Origin: Pelodera strongyloides
Lineage: Eukaryota; Nematoda; Chromadorea; Rhabditida; Rhabditidae
Assembly: GCA_036852015.1 (NCBI GenBank)
Contig: JAANDG010000464.1
Location: forward strand, 54,007 to 118,006
Length of the DNA stretch: 64,000 nt
Direction: 5' to 3'
Shown here: piece after piece, positions 51,669-61,140 of the stretch
Layout: the number at the start of each line of letters is the position of its first letter
Position numbering within the stretch: position 1 is the stretch's first letter
The notes under the pieces: generated by a model
The model's database searches: none
The model's input: the letters and a program-made list of their open reading frames with translations, nothing else
Told to the model about the DNA's origin: nothing
Position numbers and translations under genes: made by a program

Positions 51669-53427
51669 TTCTTATTTATGCTGCGGAGCACGAAGTGTGA
51701 GTTATCCAGGAAAAATCCACTACTTGTTGCAGCTGTCCCTCAACTTTACTCCCGTGAGCACAAAGTTGAACCACCGAAATGCAGAGGGTCACTATTGGTT
51801 ATGCAAATATCTACCCGGATTCAAGTGGATACATCTGATGGAACAGCTGGATTATGAGAAGAAGGTGGGGGGGGGGATTTTAGAAAACTTTAACTTTATT
51901 TTGACCGTGTCAGGAGACACTCAAGTACAGTTCTCTTGTTAAGAAAGCTAGTACAGTTCTCTTGAGAAGACGGGTGTAATACATATTGCATTTTAACTTC
52001 GATTCAGTGAATCTACTGTATTGTACAATGTACAATAAGATTTAGATGTTTTTATTAGTTACTGTAATGTCAGTGGGTAGCTTCTGTTGTGCACATTCCG
52101 TTTATTATTTGTATTAAGTAAAGAGGGCTACTTTTTTGTCAATGAAGGTGCAAGGTTACATTATTGTCTCTGAAGCAGGTACTGTTAGCTAAAGTAATAT
52201 TACTAATCGTTACCACCGTATTCCAGCTCAACCAAGACCGTATGAATGTGGAAATTGGCAAGGCTAAGAAGATTGCTGAGAACTTCACTCTTCAAGTGGA
52301 ACGGGGAGAGAATTTGAAGCGGCTGGATGAGAGGGTTTGTTTCTTTTGTATAGAAAGATTGTGATTTTTTTTTTGAAAATTTCTCATCTAGAGAGAGAGA
52401 GAGAGAGAGAGTGAGAGAGAGATGAGAGAGAGAAGAAGAAGATCCGGGAGTCCGTTGAGTTGACGAACAAAGACAAACTGAAAACGAGTATTGTGATACG
52501 TTATAATTATAGAATTTTAATTACTGTTTGTTTGTATGGTGTACGACACGCTCTAGATTGCTTCAACAGTTTTACACATGTTTTGTTTTAGGTGTTGAAA
52601 AAGACTGGCCAATGGGAGCAATATAGGAAGAAGTTGGAGAATTGGGAGAAACGAGGTGATAAGATAGTGGAGAAGCAGATGAAGAAGGAACAGGTTTGTT
52701 AGAATATTTATTGAAGGAGGTAATCACAATTGAAAGTAGGAGAAGGAACAACACAGGTTGTTTCCAAGGAAGACAGCCCGAGCTGACATACGTGAACCTT
52801 TTCTCATGTCGGATGCAGGTGAGACTGAGCTCTTGCACCTAAGCTTACGTGACCTTATACCTAGGCGGTGTTCTGATGTTCCGTAGTTATGATAGAGCCC
52901 CGTACTATCGGGATACAGTCCTTAGGGCGCGTTCGAGATGGGCGGAAGAAGGAAAAACGTGTGTCTGCGTCTCACTCTATACACGGAAAAGTAGCATGTT
53001 TTTCCGTTTTTCCGCCCATCTTTGACGCGCCTTTAGAAATGGGTCATTTGGGCTTTTTTTGCTGATTCGGCGAATTTGTCTGGTACCCGTGCAGTATCGG
53101 ATTTAAAAAAACTTCGGACTAGAATTTTCTTTTTAAGGCGAAATACCTGCCGGTTTTTTAAACGCATCGCGGACAACTGAATTCTTACGTATTTATGCTA
53201 AGTTGCTCGAATTTAGCTCGATTTTTTGTTCTGATTTAAGGTCATTTGCCTAGGCTGCATAAGAGTGCTGGTGTACTCGATGCGTTTCAAAAACCGACCG
53301 CTATTCAGCTTTAAACTCGAAGCGTTTATAGCATTTACCGTACTTTTAGGAGAAGCAGAAGAAGAGACGCGAGGACAGAGAAACGAGACCAAGTGATGAT
53401 ATTCTACAAATGATTTATGCTGATTAG
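48480..53427 (+). CDS. ABT1/ESF2-type RNA-binding ribosome-biogenesis factor
   Basis: Nucleolar protein for 18S rRNA processing (yeast Esf2; human ABT1). Twelve exons: 48480-48535, 48652-48699, 48859-48979, 49361-49483, 50092-50190, 50589-50618, 50893-51015, 51388-51489, 51733-51864, 52227-52334, 52592-52693, 53350-53427 (373 residues). Residues 1-160 are a charged extension: Lys-rich (SPSKKLKALKKKKTKKS), then acidic with VKQEDDDD and VKTEPSPGEEVKEE, which look like sumoylation-type sites. The RRM-like core follows (GVIYFPTIPGGMTP, EGWVEFKRKSVAKRIA, HYWLCKYLPGFKWIHLMEQL), then a long basic helix (VEIGKAKKIAENFTLQVERG) and a Lys-rich tail. The ATG follows TTATTTAG by 15 bases, probably a trans-splice site. 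AATAAA at 53742-53747. Confidence 0.92.
49136..49205 (+). repeat. Perfect 35-bp tandem duplication
   Basis: Two identical copies (49136-49170 and 49171-49205) beginning AAGTGTAATTTAAATG, in an ABT1-gene intron. The unit contains the small palindrome ACACCTCGGTGT. Confidence 0.95.
50684..50858 (+). repeat. Tandem direct repeat of about 85 bp, two copies
   Basis: Both copies share ATCAGAGGCTATAGCTGAGC, AGGTTGTGAACG, a poly(T) run, TGTATTTATTG and TTGTAAGCTA. They lie just before the exon starting at 50893. Confidence 0.9.
51587..51665 (+). repeat. AT microsatellite
   Basis: Almost pure (AT)n of about 80 bases, in the ABT1-gene intron before exon 51733-51864. It is self-complementary and can form a cruciform. 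Confidence 0.95.
52391..52437 (+). repeat. GA microsatellite
   Basis: (GA)n with small interruptions, 57 bases downstream of ABT1-gene exon 52227-52334. Confidence 0.9.
52924..53033. mobile_element. AGGGCGC-ended inverted-repeat element, short copy
   Basis: Outer ends AGGGCGCGTTCGAGATGGGCGG and the complement CCGCCCATC...GACGCGCCTT, with an inner GGAAAAAC/GTTTTTCC pairing. It shares its ends with the element at 40050-40294. Confidence 0.8.
53133..53314. mobile_element. TTAA-bounded small inverted-repeat element
   Basis: The left end TTAAGGCGAAATACCTGCCG and right end CGACCGCTATTCAGCTTTAA are inverted relatives of the 36367-36499 copy. It includes the TTTATGCTAAGTTGCTCG word shared with 583 and 21297. 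It lies just before the last ABT1-gene exon. Confidence 0.75.
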
Positions 53428-54973
53428 ATTGACCAAGTTAGGCATTGAGTGCTCATGTTTACTTTTTGACATTAGTTATTGAATTGAATCCTTTAGTGGT
53501 CATCTGGTCATAAGGGAGTTCGGAGTTTGTAGATTGATATCTGATTTTTTTCTATTTCAAATGTGAGTTACAATTTGAACCCTATACTGTAATCTAAGAA
53601 ATGTGAAATAGGCAAAAATCGTCAAATATGCGTTTTTTACGAACTTTGTGAGTTTTTCTGACTCAAATATAGGAGAATTGCATTATCACCGCGTTGTTAA
53701 TTGTTGAAGGTGATTTGTCGTGATGTTTTGTTCAATTTGTTAATAAAAAGATTTGGTTATGATCTTGCTAAGTTGTTTTGCTTTGTTAGTAGCTTCGAGG
53801 AAGGTTTGTAGAAACTTTGTGTAAGTTACGTAGCATATGTGTACGAAAATGACGGAAACAGGAAAAATTACTTGTCAGTGGAGTTTATAGCGAAGTTTAC
53901 AATACACACAAGAATGTTCGGAGAATCTCCTGGATCAGCGTGGGTGGTCTCAACAAGCTTTTCAACGTGGGTGGTCTGAGTCGGTTTCTCGATAGGATGT
54001 TGAAGAAGGTTCTGATCAGAAGTTTTTGTAGTGAAATACCTTCTGACAGAACCTTTTATGTGAGCAGAAAGTACCGTAAAATTTCATGGACTTATAGTAT
54101 GTATAATTCAATGAAATTTCATGGGTTTCTTGAGTCAGTGGCAAAAAAACAAAACCCTCTCGAGAGTTTCTTTGAAATTGTTTCCCCTTATTTCAGCGTT
54201 CTGTTTTATAAAAGTAAACGTATTTGGAGCAATTTTAATGGCTCCGTTTTGTATTGCGCCACTTGGTTTGTCCCGGACCTACAGCAAGGAGATATAGTTG
54301 CGCAAGCTTTTTTATTTGCGCAATGAAAATGCGCCTTGAATTGTTTTTGATTGGTTTTAGTTTCATTATTGGGAGCGCCTTGATCGGGCGTGTTTAATAA
54401 CTATTTAATTATTTATTTAATGTACTAAAATATTCTACGTAATAATAGTTTCCAACGACTATTTCTCATCCTAGGATAGCTTATTTGGCTGTTTTTCCAC
54501 TTTCCCTAGTATATTAGATAGGAATAAGAGCTGATAAGGCTTGTGATTTGAGCGAATTGGTTGCGCTGAAAAATATTGATTAACACTTTTGTTTTGTTCG
54601 CGGTCCTCGCACCGATTCTCTTTAGTTAGCCTTTCCTCGGAAAACCGGCGTGATACCGGCGAACTGTGCGCACATAAAATGTGAGCAAATTGCGCGCGGC
54701 ACATCGACGATGGTTTCTCTGTGTAATGTTGCGTGTCGTTTAGCGATGTTATTAAATTAAATGCGACCCCACCAATTTGTAAACAATAGTCTTTTACTCT
54801 TTATTAGCTATATTATTTAGGCTGTTGTATAGTAGGGTGAAAAAATTGTATTTGTCGAATACGTTATGACTAACAATGTAGACGTTTTTTGTGAACCATC
54901 TTCCTGGTTAGCATTTTTTACAATCTTTATTTTCGAATTATTTACATTTTTGAATTTTAGGCAATTTTCCGAC
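53428..54973. other. Intergenic region, ABT1 gene to RING/UBL gene
   Basis: AATAAA at 53742-53747. A 128-codon open frame at 53940-54326 has no splice partner and no family similarity that I recognise. A hairpin forms from AAGGTTCTGATCAGAAG and its partner at 54041-54057. A GCGCAC-type repeat lies at about 54646-54700. The TTTTAG at 54955-54960, followed after 13 bases by an ATG, is the likely trans-splice acceptor of the next gene. Confidence 0.5.
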
Positions 54974-57900
54974 ATGACTGGCATGAAGTGTCCGGCGTGT
55001 AATGAAGAATGTTAGTTTTTGATTTGTATGTTTAGTAGAAAATATCTTTACTTTTAACACACCAACTTTTCATACAATGCACTAGCCACGCGAAAAAGAC
55101 GACCGCACCATGAGAACTCGGAGGTCAGGGATTCGCGAAAGATGTTTAAATATACGGCACACTTATGGCGCAACGCAATAGTGCGATAATTCGAATTCCT
55201 AGCTTTTTGGCGCACTCCTGGCACGCGCCCTTTCCTCTCCCTGGGGTCTACCTCCCTTTCTTTTTCTGTAAGCCACCGTCAGTATTTTACATATAATTTT
55301 AGACAACGAGACTACCGTAAGACCACATATTATTGCGGAATGTGGACATTCGATGTGCTTGACTTGCTGTAAAAATGCAAGGTTTGGACAATTTATTTAT
55401 TTGTTTTATTTATTACAGAACACGGGGGTGTGCATCAGATAATACCATGAAAACAATTCGTTCTTTCGTTTACTCTACTCCGCGAGAACAGTATAACAGT
55501 ATGACGGGCTTGGATTTAACTTTTTATTTTCTGGTGCCGAAGCGCGGTATGGTCGCGCGCAATCCGCCAACAAACTGCGGACGAGGTGCCAGCCGCTGGT
55601 ATTGAGGCAATTAATTCCCGGATGTTACATTATAAATACTGAAGGATACGAAAATGTAACGTCAACAAGGGCAAGACATACTAAAAAGTTACATTGCGCG
55701 AGAAAATTACTGAATTTGTATTTCAGGCGTTGCCCAACTGACAACATTACATACGACAAGAAGCAGGACTTCAAGATTCACACTGAGTTGGAAAGTGAGT
55801 GGTAAATCTTAAATATTTCAAGAGCGTGTACCTCATTCACCAGATGGTTTTTCGGTAAAAAATCGTTTGGTGATGGACCAACGACGGTTGTTGTGGTTCC
55901 AGCAATTATTTCGTTTTCCTGTGTAAGCGACGAGTTCGAAGTGATCGTTCATGATATTATCGTTATGTTTACTGATTCGTGCGCACTGGAAGAAGGATGT
56001 TACATTACAGTGTTCAAAGTTTATGGCTTATTCCGAGATCCTGAGCTGTATAACTTGTCACCTGAAACTCGTCTCCTAATACTGTTGTTGCTATTTCAGC
56101 AATGCTGCGCGAGAATCGCCTGCTTTCCAGAATTCGCTCCAACACGCTTACTGTACGTTTCTGCGGAAGTATTTGCTCATTAACTCATTAACATTCTGTT
56201 ATGTTTTACAGATATTCGTCTGTACATATACTGAGCGACAAGAGTAGACGAGAATAGTAACAGTGTTTATTAGCAATACAGAAGGCAGTGGTAGAGTTGA
56301 TATAATGAGCAATGAGTCGTAGGCAGTAGCCCTTATATACTAGTGGCTACGTGCCGATCAAAACACACAATTATGCCAGATGCAATTATTATTACTAGAG
56401 AGTGAAACATTGATCTTCCAAAGACTAAAGATCAATGAGCAACTGTAAGTGATAACTGAAACACAATGATAGTGAGCAAACTAGATACAATAATTAATCT
56501 TAGGTATATACCGTAATACCTAACACATTCAATGAATATCAGATTATTTGAGCTTTAAAAGCATATTATGCACAGCGGTTTTCGCACCACGTTTTGTAAT
56601 CCGGAAGTTTTCTCACAAGATAGCCATGTATGGTCAGTATGGTTACTTTTCTCATCCATAATAAACGATAATTACTCTAACAATAAGCAAACACTTGCAC
56701 ATTTTGTTTGTTATTCCTGGTTTAGACAGTTTATATGTAAAAAACGTAATGTCTAATTAACTATAATACGTTTTAGGTCACGAGAGTCGTGTCAGTTCTA
56801 CAGCATACTTTTCGCAAACCGGCTTGTATGCCAGCTTTCAAAGTAGTCTTCGAAAGTTCGGTCATCATTAGGTATTTGCTTTTTTCAGTTGCCCACGGAA
56901 ATGCTGGAGAATCTGAACATCGATCCAACAGTAAGCTAATTCGCTTTTTATTTATTTATTTATTTATTAAATAACACCGAGGTGTGCATCAAATAATATG
57001 ATGAAGAGAAAGCAATGTAGATATAACGAAACCAGTTGTACTGTAGTCGATTAGCAATCGGGTAAAAGAAAAATGTGAAGGTGTATTATCATACTCTTGG
57101 TCTGCTTTACATAGTTTTGCAAATATTTCCCCAAATCCTTTGTTATATGGGCGACATTGTATTGTTACCTCCTCAAAAAATGGGCCACGAGATAAGAACA
57201 TCACAATTGGGCTTAGGTAAAAGTAAACTATTACAACTGAATCTCAAAAACTAGCACAGTGAATACCCTCCACCCGCAGGGCAAACCTTATGCGCTACAA
57301 TAAAATGTCGCAGCGCCGCAAATGGCTTTTAGTTGATAATCCACTTGATTTTGAGAAACTTTGCAAAACTATGACGAAAAAAGAAAGGCACAAAAAAAAG
57401 CGCAGTGTTAGAATAAAGACCCGCATCGATATATCCCGCATAATGTTTACAAGAAAAGAACCAATCGAACAATGAAATACATAAAGCGATTAAACAAAGA
57501 TTTGTATTAATTATTCTTCGTAGACAGAATAATAGCTTCTTCTTCTTCGTAGTCGAAATCAAATACCAAGGGTAATATGGGGCCCCTACCAGTTCATTCC
57601 ATAAACTAAACGAATTATCATTAACGATTCAAAGTAAGGGTATACTCTCGGAAGTTGGATGTTACATCATTTATTTCTAACATCGTAAATAGATCATTTC
57701 TACCATCATTTCTATCCATTGACTTTAAACGCCGACTAAGAGATTTTGAACTTGGTAATTGTAAAAGTTTGTCTGGGAGTTTGTTTAGCCATTTAGCCGT
57801 GCGAATAAAGAAACTGTAATAATAAGGATTCAGTTTTGAGAAGGGTACATGCAATTCAAAAGATGAAATACGACCTCTAGTTGGTCTCCAAGCATAGTAT

Positions 57901-59943
57901 TTACTAAACGAGGTGGAGAGTTCTCCCTTGAGTAACTTGAATGCAAATACAAGGTCTTGATTGATACGTCGTTGTTGCAGAGATAAAAGGTTAAACTTAC
58001 GTAGCCTTTCGCTATAGCAAGGGATCGGAGATTGTCCAAAACATTTTTGAAAGAAAATGCGCGTAATACAGGCTTGAACTTTTTCAACTTTGGTTATGTC
58101 TTTCTTTAAGTAAGGGAGTAAGGGCTCCAAACAACGCTTGCAAATTCAAGGAGTGGCCGAACATATGTTTTATATGCTTTCAAGAGTATTAAAGGATTTC
58201 TCTGTTTTATGGTTTTGTTAATCGCAAACCAGGCTCCCATTCCTTTAATACACATTTTGCTTATATGATCGACGTATTGCCAATTGTTTTGCACTTGTAT
58301 GCCAAGATCTCTAATTGTACTAACCGAACCCAATGCAAAGTTTTTCAGTTCGTAAACATATTTCATGTTATTTTTTCCAAGATATAATACACTGCATTTT
58401 GATTCGGATAATTCAATTTGCCAATCATTGCAAAAATCTGATAGAGCGTTTAAAGAGATTTGGAGTAATTTGTGTTGTTTTCTCGTTCTCTGTCTCTATC
58501 GATGTCCATGTACAATTGTAGGTTAAGTATCCAAGCTGAATTTTCTTGTGTAATTTTCAGAAAGAGAAGAAACAACGTCTCTACGTGCGCCTTTTGAATG
58601 AAAAAGTCGTGCCACTTGATATTTTGTTCAGCCATACTGTGAGTGATTTCGCCATAAAAGAGTGCCGCAGCTAAACTTAGAATATTCTCATGTAAAATAA
58701 CGATGTATGCCTTCATTCGTAAAGATTTTCATCTATGTTACAGACGTTTCATAACATAAGTTAAAGGAGGAGGCTCACGAGATCTAAGTGTACGATTTCT
58801 TTCTACTTATCGATAGATGATGATGATGGTATTTGCTTCCAACACACAAGCCTTCTGAAGCAAAAGCTTTTAATTAGAATGAATAAATCAATATAATGCT
58901 TGGAATTCTTGACCGTAGCCTTTGTGTCCCGAGGGTATCTGGCTCTTATTGCATGTGTCCCGAGGGTATCTAGCTATAGTTGCACCCTTATTTTCTTATT
59001 TTGAGTCCCCTCCATATACCCTCGGGACCCACACAATTACAACGGCTATGGTAAAAAATTGATAGAATTCAAAGCATTATTTTGATTTATTCCTTCTAAT
59101 TAAAAGCTTTTGCTTCATACTTCATAGGGCGTGTTTCTTGGAAGCAAATACCATCATCTATCGATAAGAAGAAAGAAATCGTACACTTAGGTCTCGTGAG
59201 CCTCCTCTTTTAAGTAAGCATGGAAAGACGCCTCTAGGCGGCGTCGCCGGCTGGTTACACAATGAAGAGGATGATGTTGTACAGTTGAACCTACAGTGCG
59301 TTTCACATGTACAGGAACAGAATCACCCTCAAATTGTCCCCTTTTTATAATAGTAACCATACGTATCCAAAGCTGAACCATTTATTCGAATTTCACTTCC
59401 GTAACGTGAGTGCTAGCGCACGCTACAGTTATTCTTTTATATAATAAGATATTTTGGAGTGGGCTTCAAGTTGAATTTTTGTTTGAACAAACGGATTTAG
59501 ACTTTTCAACTTTATAGTCATTTTTTTATCGATTTATTGATAAAATAAAGTCTAAAGGTTAGGTTTTTAGATCAGCGTACTCAAGCAGGAGATCAAGCGA
59601 TGCTTCAACGTTGACGTTGTCACCCGTTTGCGCTATCAAAGTAAGTGTATTATATTAGAGTACCTACTACGTTCACGGCTATCCCAAAAAGTGGATCGGC
59701 GCACGGCTACCGGCACGATACGCTTTTATTCGGTATCCGCGCTACGGCCTTATGAATTATGTGGCGTATCCGCGAAAGTATACGCCACACGCGCGCTCAT
59801 CTGAGTACACGCTTACGCGTTTAGGTGTGGAGCTGGTGGACATTACGAAAACAATCGCGTCCTATGGGATAAAACACGGAGACACGGTGATGGCCACTGC
59901 ACGAGCCAAGGGTGGAAACACAGGAAGACGATCGAGATACTGA
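54974..59943 (+). CDS. RING-finger protein with C-terminal ubiquitin-like domain ending in Gly-Gly
   Basis: Eight exons with canonical GT/AG junctions: 54974-55010, 55303-55381, 55727-55794, 56100-56152, 56889-56930, 58561-58638, 59571-59640, 59825-59943 (181 residues). RING at residues 6-44: C6, C9, C26, H28, C31, C34, C41, with D44 (CPTD) as eighth ligand, as in RBX1; so a likely E3 ubiquitin ligase. A short helical linker follows (TMLRENRLLSRIRSNT, LPTEMLENLNIDP). Residues 99-173 align end to end with ubiquitin: RLYVRLLNEKVVPLDILFSH, ISVLKQEIKRCF, TKTIASYGIKHGDTVMATA, then ARAKGG. Gly172-Gly173 is followed by eight residues (NTGRRSRY), like a ubiquitin-type precursor tail. The linker exons are least certain. 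A LINE remnant fills intron 5 and a foldback element intron 6. I do not recognise a named family with this order. Confidence 0.8.
57621..58455 (-). mobile_element. LINE remnant: reverse transcriptase thumb and C-terminal region, frameshifted
   Basis: On the minus strand, 58455-58106 encodes the end of a non-LTR reverse transcriptase (ALSDFCNDWQIELSESKCSV, STIRDLGIQV, KTYVRPLLEFASVVWSP). A second frame, 58130-57621, continues it (KKDITKVEKVQACITRIFF, SERLRKFNLLSLQQRR, FFIRTAKWLNKLPDKLL). The switch of frame near 58110-58130 shows that the copy is dead. It is 5' truncated and antisense in an intron of the RING/UBL gene. It belongs to the same family as 19135-19614, of CR1/jockey-like type by its tail; the clade is inference. 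Confidence 0.85.
58763..59211. mobile_element. Large foldback element with arms near 180 bp
   Basis: The left arm begins AAAGGAGGAGGCTCACGAG and runs to about 58945. The right arm, from about 59016, ends in its complement CTCGTGAGCCTCCTCTTTT. Shared inner blocks include ATCGATAGATGATG, GGTATTTGCTTCC and AAGCAAAAGCTTTTAATTAG. The centre has two direct copies of TGTGTCCCGAGGGTATCT. It is bounded by TTAA on both sides and has no coding sequence. Confidence 0.9.
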
Positions 59944-60194
59944 GCACCCCAGAAAACCCTACTGTGGTGGTCACCAAATGGTTTCCATTACAAAAACCAC
60001 TTGGCGGCCCGTCGTCTACCATTTGGAAACCACTGTGAGACCATTCGGTGACAATTCGCCGATAGTTTTCGTAGAACAAATAAGTTATCTGGTCGCCGCC
60101 ATTTTAATACATGATGGCTTTTTTGTAGCAGGGCTGGCCACCCATCCCGTAATCAAGGATGGCTCAATCTCTGGAACGCACTACTTCGGTAGAC

Positions 60195-60330
60195 CTGAGG
60201 CCATATTCACCATTCAATTCCCCATGGGGAATTCCCCGTCTTTTTCTCTGCGTGTCTCACATTAGAATGCTATTTTATGTCCCCAGGGACCATTTCCCCG
60301 AGGGAATTGGAGTGGTGAATACGGCCTCAG
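60195..60330. mobile_element. Small inverted-repeat element, CTGAGGCC ends
   Basis: The left end CTGAGGCCATATTCACCATT and the right end GAGTGGTGAATACGGCCTCAG are inverted copies with few mismatches; inner GGGGAATTCCCC and CCATTTCCCCGAGGGAAT also pair. 136 bp, non-coding, downstream of the RING/UBL gene. Confidence 0.85.
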
Positions 60331-61140
60331 AGCGGACTGCAGGGACCCCTTCGGGGCCTTTAAGAACAGTCCTCGCTTTAACCTTTAACCTTTAATCCGG
60401 AATGAATCCTGACAATGTTAGTAGAGTTAGAAACTGTGCTGGGTCTATGATTTCTCTTTTTTTTCTGCTTGAATGTATGGAGATGCTTACAGTAATCTGA
60501 ACCCGTAATCCATGCCATACATAGTTTCTCAAGCACTTTAGGGTTAATTTTATGCTTCTTTATGCTTTATGCTGTATGCCACTTTATGCTTTGGGTTCTT
60601 AGGTAGCCAAGTGGTAGGATTGAAACCATCGCTTAAATTACGTACAGTTTATCTTGTCGCATATATTTGTTTTGTCAAAGTTATCTTGCCGCACATTTTC
60701 AACATTAAATGGGAACATTCATAACTTTGCTATTCACGCGCTTATTGTTAGAGTAGTTCGAACTGCCACAAATGTGGCAGATTTGCGTGTTGTAAACCTG
60801 TTGCTTCAATTAAGATTTTTTAATTTACTCAATTTTTCGAATTCTTGCCTGTACATACTTTATGGGTGGGTATAAACTGATGTTACGCAGGTCTTACGCA
60901 AGTCTTCTTACTTATTTTTGTGATACATCAATATATTCATAACTCTTGTATTATTCGTATAATAAATTTTTGGGGAAATGAGTTTCTGCACACTACATTT
61001 GTAACGAAAAGAATTTAAATTTATTAAATTTAAAAACATTTTAAAATTCAATGGAAAAACTCCTAAAACAGAGCACATATCCTATTCATAGAAAGGAATA
61101 CTGTTTAGTTCAGGGATTATATTATATTAATCAGAAGATA
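60331..61140. other. Intergenic region between convergent genes
   Basis: No exon recognised. On the minus strand AATAAA at 61025-61020 would serve the Lys-Arg repeat gene. TTATGCTT-like words are repeated near 60540-60600. Confidence 0.5.

Noticed and set aside
53940..54326. 128-codon plus-strand open frame between the ABT1 and RING/UBL genes
   Set aside because: No similarity, no splice context and unremarkable composition; it overlaps a hairpin. Likely chance.
56777..56880. Extra RING/UBL exon encoding VTRVVSVLQHTF
   Set aside because: Its natural donor is out of phase with the next exon. The protein reads through without it; it could be an alternative exon at most.
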